From NCBI GenBank assembly GCA_003021685.1, contig PXRO01000011.1, positions 1-49,140 on the forward strand: 49,140 nucleotides of DNA. The letters are read 5' to 3'. The translations under genes and the position numbers were made by a program. The notes under the pieces are model-generated. The model was not told the DNA's origin, did not search any database, and saw only the letters and a list, made by a program, of their open reading frames with translations. Shown here in pieces: positions 15,832-25,706 of this stretch. The DNA comes from Halobacteriales archaeon QS_4_62_28. GTDB lineage: Archaea; Halobacteriota; Halobacteria; Halobacteriales; Haloarculaceae. The stretch's first letter is position 1. Each line of letters opens with the position of its first letter.

Positions 15832-17394
15832 ATGGACGCGAACGACCGACGCGCGATTTCCCGGGAGTATTTCTCGCAGGAACGACTCGCAGAGCACCAC
15901 TTCCGGTCGTTCAATTCGTTCCTCGACTGGGGAATGCAACAGGTCGTCGACGAGAAAGAGACGATCGAGACGGACATCGGCGACAAGGAAGGGCAGGAAC
16001 CAGTGTTCGTCGAACTCGGTGACGTGCGCGTCGTCACCCCACGCGTTCGGGAAGCCGACGGCAGCGAGGAGCTGCTCTACCCACAGGAAGCCCGTCTCCG
16101 GAATATCACCTACTCCGCGCCTGTCTTCATGGAGATGGCAATCGTTCGAGGCGGCGACGAGGAAGAGGAAGTCGTCGTCGACCAGACCGAAACCAAGATC
16201 GGTCGGATGCCGATCATGGTCGGGTCGAAGAAGTGCAACATCAACGGGTTCACGCGCGAGGAACTGATCGACATCGGCGAGGACCCCGCAGATCCCGGTG
16301 GGTACTTCTGTGTCAACGGCTCCGAGCGTGTCCTGATGACCAGCGAGGACCTCGCGCCGAACAAGATCCTCGCGGAACACGACACCAAGTACGGCGACGA
16401 CGTGCAGGTCGCAAAGACCTTCTCCCAGCGACGTGGCTACCGCGCACTCGTCCTGTGTGAACGGACCCGCGACGGCATCCTCGAAGTGTCGTTCCCGAGC
16501 GTTTCGGGGTCGATCAACTTCGTCACGCTCGTGCGTGCGCTCGGTCTCGAATCCGACGAAGAGATCGTTCACCGCGTTTCCGACGACCCGGAAATCGTGA
16601 AGTTCATGCTCGAAAACCTGGAGGCTGCCGACGTGCAGACGACCGAGGGTGCAATCGAAACGCTCGGCGAACGCGTCGCCTCCGGTCAGGGCAAGAACTA
16701 CCAGCTCAAGCGAGCCAACTACGTCATCGACCGCTATCTCCTCCCGCACCTCCACGAGGAAGGTGTCGACGAGGAAGACGTGCGGATCAACAAAGCCTAC
16801 TACCTCTGCCGGATGGCCGAGGCCTGCTTCGAACTCGCGCTCGGCCGGCGCGACGCCGACGACAAGGACCACTACGCCAACAAGCGTCTGAAGGTCAGCG
16901 GCGACCTGATGAAAGACCTGTTCCGGACTGCGCTGAACAAGCTTGCACGCGACGTGAAATACCAGCTCGAGCGTGCGAACATGCGGAATCGGCAACTGTC
17001 GGTATCGACGGTCGTTCGCTCGGACGTGCTGACCGAGCGACTCGAACATCCCATCGCGACGGGGAACTGGGTCGGTGGCCGCTCTGGCGTGAGCCAGCTC
17101 GTCGACCGGACCGACTACATGGGTGTGCTCTCACACCTGCGACGCCTTCGCTCGCCGCTCAGTCGCAGCCAGCCCCACTTCGAGGCGCGTGACCTGCACG
17201 CGACCCAGTGGGGTCGGATCTGTCCGTCTGAGACGCCCGAAGGGCCGAACTGTGGGCTGGTGAAGAACTTCGCGCAGGCGATGGAACTCTCCCAGAACAT
17301 CGAGAACGACCAGGAACTCAAACAAGAACTCGCCGACATGGGAGTCCAGGGGATTCCCGGAATCGAGCGGATCGAGCAGCCAGCGGACGATTAA
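15832..17394 (+). CDS. rpoB2: DNA-directed RNA polymerase subunit B''
   Basis: A 520-residue protein equal to the N-terminal half of the beta/Rpb2 subunit, split as usual in haloarchaea. It contains lobe and protrusion segments (RISREYF, SFNSFLDWG near the start), GGYFCVNGSERVLM, and ends with the fork region RSPLSRSQPHFEARDLHATQWGRICPSETPEGPNCGL, corresponding to the rifampicin-region neighbourhood of bacterial beta. It pairs with RpoB' encoded 3 nt downstream. The gene is fully intact. Confidence 0.97.
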   Translation: MDANDRRAISREYFSQERLAEHHFRSFNSFLDWGMQQVVDEKETIETDIGDKEGQEPVFVELGDVRVVTPRVREADGSEELLYPQEARLRNITYSAPVFMEMAIVRGGDEEEEVVVDQTETKIGRMPIMVGSKKCNINGFTREELIDIGEDPADPGGYFCVNGSERVLMTSEDLAPNKILAEHDTKYGDDVQVAKTFSQRRGYRALVLCERTRDGILEVSFPSVSGSINFVTLVRALGLESDEEIVHRVSDDPEIVKFMLENLEAADVQTTEGAIETLGERVASGQGKNYQLKRANYVIDRYLLPHLHEEGVDEEDVRINKAYYLCRMAEACFELALGRRDADDKDHYANKRLKVSGDLMKDLFRTALNKLARDVKYQLERANMRNRQLSVSTVVRSDVLTERLEHPIATGNWVGGRSGVSQLVDRTDYMGVLSHLRRLRSPLSRSQPHFEARDLHATQWGRICPSETPEGPNCGLVKNFAQAMELSQNIENDQELKQELADMGVQGIPGIERIEQPADD

Positions 17395-17397
17395 ATC

Positions 17398-19224
17398 ATG
17401 AGCCAGGGACGCGACGCAAAAGTATACGTCAACGGTAGTCTGGTCGGGACACACCCCGACCCGGAACAGCTCGCTAACCAGATCCGGCAGGCTCGCCGCC
17501 GTGGCGACGTCTCGGAGATGGTGAACGTCTCCGTTCGGGACCGGACGGACGAAGTCATCATCAACGCCGACGCCGGCCGGGCGCGCCGCCCGCTGCTGGT
17601 CGTCGAGGACGGCGAACCGTTACTCACCGAATCGGAGGTCGAGCAGGTCAAGAACGGCGAACTCGACTTCGAGGACCTCGTCGACCGCGGCGTCGTCGAG
17701 TTCATCGACGCCGAGGAAGAAGAGGACATCCTCGTCGCCATCGAGGAGTCGGAGGTCACCGGGGACCACACCCACCTCGAAGTCGACCCACAACTGCTCT
17801 TCGGGATCGGTGCAGGGATGATTCCCTACCCCGAGCACAACGCCTCGCCCCGGATTACGATGGGGTCGGGAATGATCAAGCAGTCGCTGGGGTTGCCGAG
17901 CGCGAACTACCGGATCCGTCCGGACACGCGCCAGCACCTGCTGCACTACCCACAGCTCTCGATGGTCAAGACCCAGACCACCGAACAGATCGGCTACGAC
18001 GACCGGCCGGCGGCACAGAACTTCGTCGTCGCGGTCATGAGCTACGAGGGGTTCAACATCGAGGACGCACTGGTCATGAACGAGGGATCGGTCGAACGGT
18101 CGCTTGCTCGCTCGCACTTTTTCCGGACTTATGAGGGTGAGGAACGACGCTACCCCGGCGGCCAGGAAGACCACTTCGAGATTCCCGACGACGAGGTCCG
18201 GGGCGCACGCGGTGAGGAAGCCTACACCCACCTCGACGAGGACGGCCTCGTCAATCCCGAGACAAAGGTCAAGGAAAACGAGGTCCTGCTCGGGAAGACC
18301 TCCCCGCCACGGTTCCTCGAAGAACCGGACGACATGGGTGGCCTCTCGCCACAGAAGCGCCGGGAGACGAGCGTGACGATGCGCTCGGGCGAATCCGGCG
18401 TCGTCGACACTGTCACCCTGATGGAGGGCGAGGACGGTTCGAAGCTCTCGAAGGTGTCGGTGCGTGACGAGCGGATCCCGGAACTGGGCGACAAGTTCGC
18501 GTCCCGGCATGGACAGAAAGGCGTCGTGGGACACATCGCGCCCCAGGAGGACATGCCCTTCACCGAGGAGGGCGTGGTGCCGGACCTGATCCTGAACCCA
18601 CACGCGCTGCCCTCGCGCATGACGGTCGGGCACGTCCTGGAGATGCTGGGCGGCAAGGTCGGCTCGCTCGAAGGCCGGCGCGTCGACGGAACGGCGTTCA
18701 CCGGCGAGGACGAGGAAGAACTCCGCGACGCGCTCGTCGAACACGGCTTCGACTCAAGCGGGAAAGAGGTCATGTACTCGGGCGTCACCGGCGAGAAGGT
18801 CGAAGCCGAGATCTTCGTCGGGACGATTTTCTACCAGAAACTGTATCACATGGTCTCGAACAAACTGCACGCCCGTTCGCGCGGGCCGGTGCAGGTCCTG
18901 ACCCGCCAGCCCACCGAGGGACGTGCCCGCGAGGGTGGGCTCCGTGTGGGCGAGATGGAGCGGGACGTACTCATCGGGCACGGTGCGGCGATGGCGCTCA
19001 AAGAGCGCCTGCTCGACGAGTCCGACCGCGAGTGGATCAACGTCTGTGGCCAGTGTGGGATGACCGCCGTCGAGAACATCGAGCAGCGACGGATCTACTG
19101 CCCCAACTGTGACGAGGAAACCGATATTCACGAGGTCGAGATGTCGTATGCCTTCAAACTCCTGCTCGACGAAATGAAGGCGCTTGGCATCGCCCCGCGG
19201 ATCGAACTGGAGGACGCAGTCTAA
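17398..19224 (+). CDS. rpoB1: DNA-directed RNA polymerase subunit B'
   Basis: A 608-residue C-terminal half of Rpb2. The hybrid-binding domain carries [21 protein letters not shown] and [15 protein letters not shown], with residues that hold the DNA-RNA hybrid and active-site metal B, and [13 protein letters not shown] zinc site near the end reads CGQCG ... CPNC. The C-terminus [15 protein letters not shown] is the anchor that packs against RpoA'. Its TAA shares one base with the rpoA' ATG (TAATG), indicating coupled translation. Confidence 0.97.
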   Translation: MSQGRDAKVYVNGSLVGTHPDPEQLANQIRQARRRGDVSEMVNVSVRDRTDEVIINADAGRARRPLLVVEDGEPLLTESEVEQVKNGELDFEDLVDRGVVEFIDAEEEEDILVAIEESEVTGDHTHLEVDPQLLFGIGAGMIPYPEHNASPRITMGSGMIKQSLGLPSANYRIRPDTRQHLLHYPQLSMVKTQTTEQIGYDDRPAAQNFVVAVMSYEGFNIEDALVMNEGSVERSLARSHFFRTYEGEERRYPGGQEDHFEIPDDEVRGARGEEAYTHLDEDGLVNPETKVKENEVLLGKTSPPRFLEEPDDMGGLSPQKRRETSVTMRSGESGVVDTVTLMEGEDGSKLSKVSVRDERIPELGDKFASRHGQKGVVGHIAPQEDMPFTEEGVVPDLILNPHALPSRMTVGHVLEMLGGKVGSLEGRRVDGTAFTGEDEEELRDALVEHGFDSSGKEVMYSGVTGEKVEAEIFVGTIFYQKLYHMVSNKLHARSRGPVQVLTRQPTEGRAREGGLRVGEMERDVLIGHGAAMALKERLLDESDREWINVCGQCGMTAVENIEQRRIYCPNCDEETDIHEVEMSYAFKLLLDEMKALGIAPRIELEDAV

Positions 19225-22142
19225 TGAGTGCACAACAGACACCCAAATCGATCGGGCGACTCAGTTTCGGGCTGATGGACCCCGAGGAGTACCGTGACAT
19301 GAGCGCCACCAAGGTCATCACGGCCGACACGTACGACGACGACGGGTTCCCCATCGACATGGGGTTGATGGACCCGCGTCTGGGCGTGATCGACCCCGGC
19401 CTGGAGTGCAAGACCTGTGGCAAGCATTCGGGTTCGTGTAACGGCCACTTCGGACACATCGAACTCGCGGCACCCGTCATCCACGTCGGATTCAACAAGC
19501 TCATTCGCCGCCTGCTTCGCGGGACCTGTCGGTCCTGTTCGCGGCTCTGTCTCGACGAGCGCGAACGCGAGGAGTTCGCGGATCGGCTCCAGCGAACCGA
19601 GGAACTCAGCGAGGACTTAAACGACGTGACGAAGGCCGCGATCCGGCAGGCCCGCAAGAAGGACCGCTGTCCGTTCTGTGGCGAGCCACAGTACGACATC
19701 CAACACGAGAAACCGACGACCTACTACGAGGTTCAGGACGTGCTCTCCTCGGAGTACTCCCAGCGCATCGTGGCCGCGATGGAACCGGACGAGGAGAAGG
19801 ACCGCGAGCGGACCACGCCCTCGGAGCTGGCAGACGAGACCGGCATCGATCCGAGTCGCGTCCAGGAGATCATCTCCGGCGAGTTCCGGCCCCGTGAGGA
19901 AGACCGCACGGCCATCGAGAGCGCGCTGGATGTCGATCTCACCGAGGAGGACATGAACAAACTGATGCCCAGCGACATCCGGGACTGGTTCGAGGATGTC
20001 CCGGACGAGGACATCGAAGTGCTGGGCATGAACCCCGAGCGCTCCCGGCCAGAGTGGATGATCCTCACCGTTCTGCCGGTGCCGCCGGTGACGGCCCGGC
20101 CGTCGATCACGCTGGACAACGGCCAGCGCTCCGAGGACGACCTCACGCACAAACTGGTGGACATCATCCGTATCAATCAGCGGTTCATGGAGAACCGCGA
20201 GGCAGGTGCACCACAGCTGATTATCGAGGACCTCTGGGAACTGCTCCAGTACCACGTCACGACGTTCATGGACAACGAGATTTCGGGGACGCCGCCGGCC
20301 CGCCACCGTTCGGGTCGTCCACTGAAGACCCTCTCACAGCGACTGAAGGGCAAAGAGGGTCGATTCCGTGGCTCGCTCTCCGGAAAGCGGGTGAACTTCT
20401 CGGCCCGGACCGTGATTTCGCCGGACCCGACGCTCTCGCTCAACGAGGTCGGTGTCCCTGACCGGGTCGCGACGGAGATGACCCAGACGATGAACGTCAA
20501 CGAGCGGAATCTCGACAACGCTCGTCGCTACGTCGCCAATGGCCCCGAGGAACATCCGGGCGCGAACTACGTCAAGCGGCCCGACGGCCGCCGGCTGAAG
20601 GTGACCGAGAAGAACTGCGAGGAACTCGCAGAGAAGGTCGAGCCGGGCTGGGAAGTGTCTCGGCACCTGATCGACGGCGACATCATCATCTTCAACCGCC
20701 AGCCGTCGCTCCACCGGATGTCCATCATGGCCCACGAGGTCGTCGTGATGCCGTACAAGACGTTCCGGCTGAACACGACGGTCTGTACGCCGTACAACGC
20801 CGACTTCGACGGCGACGAAATGAACATGCACGCCCTCCAGAACGAGGAGGCCCGTGCCGAGGCCCGCGTGCTGATGCGCGTCCAGGAACAGATCCTCAGC
20901 CCGCGCTTTGGCGGGAACATCATCGGCGCGATTCAGGACCACATCAGTGGGACGTACCTGCTGACCCACAGCAATCCGAAATTCAACGAGACACAGGCAC
21001 TGGACCTGCTCCGTGCGACACGGATCGACGAACTCCCGTCCGCGTCGGGAACCGAAGACGACGGCACTCCCTACTGGACCGGTCGGGACCTGTTCTCGGA
21101 ACTGCTCCCCGACGATCTAGACCTCGAGTACACGAGCGAGACCGGCGATCCAGTCAGGATCGTCGATGGCCAACTCGTCGAGGGAACGATCGACGACAGC
21201 TCTGTCGGTGCGTTCGGTGGGGAAATCGTCGACACCATCACCAAGGAGTACTCCAACACGCGTGCCCGCATCCTGGTCAACGAGATCGCGGCACTGGCGA
21301 TGCGCTCGATCATGCACTTCGGGTTCTCAATCGGGATCGACGACGAGTCGGTTCCCGAGGCCGCCGAGGCCCAGATCCAGGAAGCAGTCGACAACGCCTA
21401 CGACCGGGTCGAAGAACTCATCGCGACCTACGAACAGGGAGACCTCGAATCACTGCCCGGTCGCACGGTCGACGAGACCCTCGAGATGAAGATCATGCAG
21501 ACGCTCGGCAAAGCGCGTGACTCGGCCGGTGATATCGCCGGCGAGCACTTCGAGGACGACAACCCGGCGGTCGTGATGGCCGACTCCGGTGCGCGTGGGT
21601 CGATGCTGAACCTCACGCAGATGGCCGGCTGTGTCGGCCAGCAGGCAGTGCGTGGCGAGCGGATCAACCGTGGCTACGAGGACCGCACGCTCAGCCACTT
21701 CAAGCAGAACGACCTCTCGGCCGACGCCCACGGGTTCGTCGAGGCCTCCTATCGCGGTGGCCTCGGTCCCAAGGAGTTCTTCTTCCACGCGATGGGGGGC
21801 CGCGAAGGACTGGTCGACACGGCCGTCCGAACGTCGAAATCCGGCTACCTGCAGCGCCGACTGATCAACGCCCTCTCGGAACTCGAAACGCAGTACGACG
21901 GTACCGTTCGGGACACCTCCGACACCATCGTCCAGTTCGAGTTCGGCGAGGACGGCACCTCGCCGGTTCAGGTCTCCTCCAGCGAGGAAACCCCTGTCGA
22001 TGTCGAGAGCATCGCCGACAACGTGCTGGATGCAGAGTTCGACTCGGACGGGATCAAAAGCGAATTCCTCGGCGAGCGCGCCGAGCCCACCAACCTATCG
22101 GAACACGCCGACGACTGGTGGATGGCGGAGGGTGACGACTGA
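19224..22142 (+). CDS. rpoA1: DNA-directed RNA polymerase subunit A'
   Basis: A 972-residue protein corresponding to the N-terminal two-thirds of beta'/Rpb1. The clamp zinc site is [17 protein letters not shown], and a second Cys cluster is CRSCSRLC...CPFCG. The catalytic loop [13 protein letters not shown] holds the three Asp that bind magnesium. Bridge helix and funnel segments follow ([42 protein letters not shown]). The end overlaps rpoA'' by one base (TGATG). Complete and unremarkable in length for haloarchaea. Confidence 0.97.
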   Translation: MSAQQTPKSIGRLSFGLMDPEEYRDMSATKVITADTYDDDGFPIDMGLMDPRLGVIDPGLECKTCGKHSGSCNGHFGHIELAAPVIHVGFNKLIRRLLRGTCRSCSRLCLDEREREEFADRLQRTEELSEDLNDVTKAAIRQARKKDRCPFCGEPQYDIQHEKPTTYYEVQDVLSSEYSQRIVAAMEPDEEKDRERTTPSELADETGIDPSRVQEIISGEFRPREEDRTAIESALDVDLTEEDMNKLMPSDIRDWFEDVPDEDIEVLGMNPERSRPEWMILTVLPVPPVTARPSITLDNGQRSEDDLTHKLVDIIRINQRFMENREAGAPQLIIEDLWELLQYHVTTFMDNEISGTPPARHRSGRPLKTLSQRLKGKEGRFRGSLSGKRVNFSARTVISPDPTLSLNEVGVPDRVATEMTQTMNVNERNLDNARRYVANGPEEHPGANYVKRPDGRRLKVTEKNCEELAEKVEPGWEVSRHLIDGDIIIFNRQPSLHRMSIMAHEVVVMPYKTFRLNTTVCTPYNADFDGDEMNMHALQNEEARAEARVLMRVQEQILSPRFGGNIIGAIQDHISGTYLLTHSNPKFNETQALDLLRATRIDELPSASGTEDDGTPYWTGRDLFSELLPDDLDLEYTSETGDPVRIVDGQLVEGTIDDSSVGAFGGEIVDTITKEYSNTRARILVNEIAALAMRSIMHFGFSIGIDDESVPEAAEAQIQEAVDNAYDRVEELIATYEQGDLESLPGRTVDETLEMKIMQTLGKARDSAGDIAGEHFEDDNPAVVMADSGARGSMLNLTQMAGCVGQQAVRGERINRGYEDRTLSHFKQNDLSADAHGFVEASYRGGLGPKEFFFHAMGGREGLVDTAVRTSKSGYLQRRLINALSELETQYDGTVRDTSDTIVQFEFGEDGTSPVQVSSSEETPVDVESIADNVLDAEFDSDGIKSEFLGERAEPTNLSEHADDWWMAEGDD

Positions 22143-23932
22143 TGACAGCACACGATATAGACCCGGACATCGAAGCGGTCGTCGAGGACACCGACCTCCC
22201 CCGGCGACTGAAAGACGACGTGTACAGCACGATCATCGAACGCGACGTGACCGTCGAGGAAGCCGACCAGATCGCCACGGCCGTCGAGTCGCGCTACCTC
22301 GACACCCGCGTCGATCCGCTCGACCCGGTCGGGACCGTCTCGGCCCAGTCGATCGGTGAACCTGGAACGCAGATGAGCGTTCCCTACGACGAGCGTGTCG
22401 TGGTCCGCCGGAACGGCGACACGGATGTTACCGAGATCGGTTCGCTCGTCGACGGACTCCTCGAAGTGCGCGAGTCCACAGCAGTCGATGGCCACGAACT
22501 GACGAGTGGTCCCGCGGGAATGGAAGTGCTCTCGCTCCGTGCCGACGAACAGGTCGAATGGAAGCCACTCGAACAGGTGAGTCGGCACGATGCCCCAGAC
22601 GAGTTGCTCAGGTTCGAACTCGAATCAGGGCGCGATATCCGGGCGACGAAGTCACACTCGTTCGTCGTCAAGGATGGAGACGAGATTGTCCCAATAGCGG
22701 CAGACGAGCTTTCGACAGGAGACGATCTGCCCGTTGTAGGAGCCTACAACGGAAGTACAGGCAAAACCGACTTGTCCGGTCTCGAACCGCGTGCTGCTGA
22801 CGGTGGTGCGATTACGAAATCCACAAGTGAAGAACCTGTCAGTAAGATCGTTGGGACTGCTTCGTGGGAGCGCATCGAATCGATCAAAACGATCGAGCCG
22901 GCACACGAGTACGTCTACGACTTCTCCGTCGCAGGGCTGGAGACGTTCACGACGGCCCAGGGTGTCGTGACCCACAACACGATGAACACCTTCCACTACG
23001 CGGGCGTCGCGGAGATCGACGTGACCCAGGGGCTGCCCCGCCTCATCGAACTGGTTGACGCGCGGAAGACGCCCGACACGCCGATGATGACGGTCCATCT
23101 CGACGAAGAGTACGCGACCGACCGCGAAAGGGCCCACGAGGTTGTCTGGAAGATCGAGGCGACGCGGATCCTCGCGCTGGGTGACATCTCGACGAACGTC
23201 GCGGACATGCTCGTCCAGATCGATCTCAACGAGGAGACCTTGCGGGAGCGGTGGCCCACAGTCGACGACGTGAGCGACATCGCCGAAGAGATCGCAGAGA
23301 CCATCGAGTCGAAACTGGGGGTCCAGACCCGCCGTGGCGGCACGATGATCGAGTTCGGTCCGGAAGAGCCGTCGTACCGCGACCTGCTCCAGCTCGTCGA
23401 GGAACTGCGCGAGGTCGTCTTCAAGGGGATCGACGAGATCTCGCGCGTGGTCATCCGCAAAGAGGAGACCGACAACGGCGAGGAGTTCGTTCTCTACACG
23501 GAAGGGTCGGCCTTCGGCGACGTGCTGGGTATCGAGGGCGTCGACGCCTCCCGGACGACGTGTAACAACATCCACGAGATCCACAAGGAACTCGGGATCG
23601 AGGCGGCCCGCGAGACCCTGATCAACGAGACGATGCACACCCTCGAAGAGCAGGGGCTCGACGACGTGAATATCCGCCACCTGATGCTCGTGGCAGACAT
23701 CATGACCAACCGTGGCGAGATCGAGTCGATCGGTCGTCACGGCATCTCCGGTAACAAGGAATCCGTCCTTGCACGGGCCGCGTTCGAGGTGACGGTCAAT
23801 CACCTGCTCGATGCGGCGATCCACGGTGAGATCGACGACCTCAACGGCGTGACCGAGAACGTCATCGTCGGGAAGCCGATCAAACTCGGCACCGGCGACG
23901 TGGACCTCCGGATGGGCGCACGTCAGGACTGA
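22142..23932 (+). CDS. rpoA2: DNA-directed RNA polymerase subunit A'' with in-frame intein
   Basis: A 596-residue precursor. Removing the intein (residues 79-279) leaves a 395-residue RpoA'', the usual length, with the C-terminal third of Rpb1: [17 protein letters not shown] joined to [32 protein letters not shown], then the cleft and clamp segments ending with [31 protein letters not shown]. The intein lies in the trigger-loop region, one of the most conserved sites in the enzyme, so splicing is essential for function. It is cotranscribed with rpoA' and overlaps nusA by one base. Confidence 0.97.
   Translation: MTAHDIDPDIEAVVEDTDLPRRLKDDVYSTIIERDVTVEEADQIATAVESRYLDTRVDPLDPVGTVSAQSIGEPGTQMSVPYDERVVVRRNGDTDVTEIGSLVDGLLEVRESTAVDGHELTSGPAGMEVLSLRADEQVEWKPLEQVSRHDAPDELLRFELESGRDIRATKSHSFVVKDGDEIVPIAADELSTGDDLPVVGAYNGSTGKTDLSGLEPRAADGGAITKSTSEEPVSKIVGTASWERIESIKTIEPAHEYVYDFSVAGLETFTTAQGVVTHNTMNTFHYAGVAEIDVTQGLPRLIELVDARKTPDTPMMTVHLDEEYATDRERAHEVVWKIEATRILALGDISTNVADMLVQIDLNEETLRERWPTVDDVSDIAEEIAETIESKLGVQTRRGGTMIEFGPEEPSYRDLLQLVEELREVVFKGIDEISRVVIRKEETDNGEEFVLYTEGSAFGDVLGIEGVDASRTTCNNIHEIHKELGIEAARETLINETMHTLEEQGLDDVNIRHLMLVADIMTNRGEIESIGRHGISGNKESVLARAAFEVTVNHLLDAAIHGEIDDLNGVTENVIVGKPIKLGTGDVDLRMGARQD
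22376..22978 (+). other. RpoA'' mini-intein (201 residues, Ser1, C-terminal HN, Thr+1)
   Basis: The extein break lies between GTQM and TMNTFHYAG. The intein begins with Ser ([14 protein letters not shown], block A), has block B with the TxxH motif (RATKSHSF), block F ([15 protein letters not shown]) and block G ending GVVTHN, followed by Thr+1. Only about 90 residues separate blocks B and F, and no LAGLIDADG-type motif is visible, so the homing endonuclease is absent: this is a mini-intein. The stretch 22690-22880 is less GC-rich than the flanking extein. Splicing is predicted from intact terminal residues; Ser1 is a known alternative to Cys1. Confidence 0.93.
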
Positions 23933-24357
23933 TGGCGGTCGAACTCTCGGACGAGGCGCGGCGGCTCATCGCGTTGTTCGAGGACGAGGCCGGCGTGACC
24001 GTCCGGGACTGTCTGGTCGACGACGCCAACGACCGGGTCGTCTACGTCGTCAAGGCCGGCCAGATGGCCGACGCGATTGGGCCCGGCGGCACCGTCGTCG
24101 ACCGCGTCGAGTCGAAACTCGGCCGGGAGATCAAACTCGTCGAAGACGCAGAGACAGCGTCGGCGTTCGTCGCCAACGCGCTGACGCCCGCCGCGGTGTA
24201 CAACGTCACCATCTCCGAGAACGACGACACCGTGGCCTACGTCGAAGTCGCGCAGGACGACCGGGGCGTCGCCATCGGAGCCGACGGCAAGAACATCGAC
24301 GCCGCACGCCAGTTGGCCGCTCGACATTTCGACGTCGATGGCATCGAGTTGACCTGA
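23932..24357 (+). CDS. nusA: NusA-like transcription factor
   Basis: A 141-residue archaeal NusA, composed of two KH domains without the N-terminal and S1 parts of the bacterial factor. KH features are VVYVVKAGQMADAIGPGGTVVDRVESKLGREIKLVED and YVEVAQDDRGVAIGADGKNIDAARQLAARHF, each with a GxxG loop (GPGG, GADG). It starts within the rpoA'' stop codon and closes the polymerase operon. In many haloarchaea rpsL, rpsG and the EF-2 gene follow; here a convergent oxidoreductase-like gene does instead. Confidence 0.95.
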   Translation: MAVELSDEARRLIALFEDEAGVTVRDCLVDDANDRVVYVVKAGQMADAIGPGGTVVDRVESKLGREIKLVEDAETASAFVANALTPAAVYNVTISENDDTVAYVEVAQDDRGVAIGADGKNIDAARQLAARHFDVDGIELT

Positions 24358-24423
24358 CCGTCGCTTTCTGGTGGAGCCGGTCGGCGTGCACGACCGGGGC
24401 GTGCGGTCGTGTCTCTAGTGTCA

Positions 24424-25065
24424 TCACTCACTTGCGTTCGCCGGACCGATCTTGGGCATCTCGCGGACGTACTGCTCGCCCTCCAGACAGTCGAGGACGA
24501 ACCGCGCAACGTCGGCCCGTGCGACGGACTCGAAACCGAGGTCGATGTCGCCGGCCCGATACTCCCCGGTTCCCTCGCCGTCGGTCAGCCTCGGTGCCCG
24601 GACGACCGTCCAGTCGAGGTCGGTCACCCGCACCCGCTCGACGTGGGCCTTCGCGTCTTCGAGCACCTGCCGGGCGAGCAGTTTCAACAACGCGCCCATC
24701 ACCCTGCCCGATAGCGTCACAGATTCGCCCTTCTTCCGGACGCCAGCGCCGACGAGCGTAACGAACTGATCGACGCCGGCCTCGTCCATCGCGTCGAGGA
24801 TGTTCTCGCCCGCTACCGTCAGCAGGTCGTCGGGGCCCTCGTCGGTCTGTCCCAGCACCGAGACGGCAGCGTCGGCACCCGCGACGGCCTCGGCGACGCC
24901 CCCGCCGGTGTAGGCGTCACCCTCGACGACTGTCAGGTCCGGGTCCTCGCGATCCACTTTCGCCGCCGAGCGGGCGAACGCGACGACCTCGTGCCCGCGG
25001 TCGAGTGCCTGTGCTACGAGTGGCCGACCGGTACGACCTGTCGCGCCGAAGACGGTAACTTGCAT
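24424..25065 (-). CDS. NAD(P)H-binding atypical SDR protein
   Basis: A 213-residue Rossmann-fold protein of the NAD(P)-binding atypical short-chain dehydrogenase group. The dinucleotide site is VTVFGATGRTGRPLV at the N-terminus; VEGDAYTGGGVAEAVAGADAAVSVLG follows, then FVTLVGAG and DLDWTVVRAPRLTDGEGTGEYRAG. No YxxxK catalytic pair is obvious, typical of the NmrA/flavin-reductase-like members. I start at the ATG at 25065; earlier in-frame Mets would cross the divergent promoter. Its TATA (AAGTATATG) abuts the palindrome at 25102-25117, so it is probably controlled by the divergent HxlR protein. Confidence 0.8.
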   Translation of the reverse strand: MQVTVFGATGRTGRPLVAQALDRGHEVVAFARSAAKVDREDPDLTVVEGDAYTGGGVAEAVAGADAAVSVLGQTDEGPDDLLTVAGENILDAMDEAGVDQFVTLVGAGVRKKGESVTLSGRVMGALLKLLARQVLEDAKAHVERVRVTDLDWTVVRAPRLTDGEGTGEYRAGDIDLGFESVARADVARFVLDCLEGEQYVREMPKIGPANASE

Positions 25066-25101
25066 ACCCCAGATAGGCGTCCGTAGTCCATATACTTGCG
25101 A

Positions 25102-25117
25102 CTTCGAAGCTTCGAAG
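25102..25117. promoter_or_regulatory. Perfect 16-bp palindrome in the SDR/hxlR divergent promoter
   Basis: CTTCGAAGCTTCGAAG is a perfect palindrome placed just upstream of the SDR gene's promoter (TATA about 25088-25096 on the minus strand) and about 45 nt before the hxlR TATA (GTATTTAC, 25163-25170). Both promoters share CGCAAGTAT as BRE/TATA. The position, symmetry and divergent HxlR gene suggest an operator for the HxlR regulator. Confidence 0.55.
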
Positions 25118-25193
25118 CAATGGACTCTCAGGAGTGGTTGGGACAGAGCTACTGAAACGCAAGTATTTACGCGAGGGTGGACAATGACCGACC

Positions 25194-25628
25194 GTGAGCG
25201 ACCCACCCGAGAAACCGGAGTTGAGTGCGAACCTGTCCCGCGAGGAGGCCGTGGCGCTCCGGGACTCGTTCGACCCCGAAGAGCGCGAGCGCGTGGAATC
25301 GACAGTCGCCGAGTTACTGGACTTGCTTGGAAAGGCCCACGCGATGGCGGTACTGAGCGCCTTTGCCTTCGCCGGGGAACCACTGCGTTTCAGCGACCTC
25401 GAATCCGACATCGACATCGCACCGAACACGCTGTCGGCCCGCCTGCAGGATCTGACGGGAGCGGGCCTGCTCGATCGGACGGCTTACGACGAGATTCCGC
25501 CACGCGTCGAGTACACGCCCACGGAGAAGGCCGAGGCGTTGTTTCCCGTCTTCGCCCACCTACATCACTGGGCCATTGAGCACGACCTCTCGGCTGACGG
25601 CACCACAGACGAAGACGGCGGCGAGTGA
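25194..25628 (+). CDS. HxlR-type winged-helix transcriptional regulator
   Basis: A 144-residue acidic protein starting at a GTG (MSDPPEK) with a promoter box GTATTTAC 24-31 nt upstream. The HxlR-like winged helix is LLGKAHAMAVLSAFAFAGEPLRFSDLESDIDIAPNTLSARLQDLTGAGLLDRTAYDEIPPRVEYTPTEKAEAL at residues 43-118, with the Y.E.P.RVEY.LT wing typical of the family. HxlR proteins often regulate a neighbouring oxidoreductase, here the divergent SDR. Dimerisation would be expected, fitting the palindrome between the genes. Confidence 0.85.
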   Translation: MSDPPEKPELSANLSREEAVALRDSFDPEERERVESTVAELLDLLGKAHAMAVLSAFAFAGEPLRFSDLESDIDIAPNTLSARLQDLTGAGLLDRTAYDEIPPRVEYTPTEKAEALFPVFAHLHHWAIEHDLSADGTTDEDGGE

Positions 25629-25706
25629 CCCGTCGCTTCGATTTCTGTAGTGACCATCGTCCCTCGAAGTCACACGCATATTACCGTCGGTCCCCAACCA
25701 GCGTCC

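Noticed and set aside
15583-17049. Long open frame on the minus strand opposite rpoB''
   Set aside because: It is the mirror of a clear RNA polymerase gene in GC-rich DNA with strong codon bias; such antisense frames have no domains or promoters. The same holds for frames opposite rpoB' (17620-18744) and rpoA'' (22652-23824).
22659-22880. Hidden homing endonuclease in the RpoA'' intein
   Set aside because: The span between splicing blocks B and F is only about 90 residues and holds no LAGLIDADG or HNH motif.
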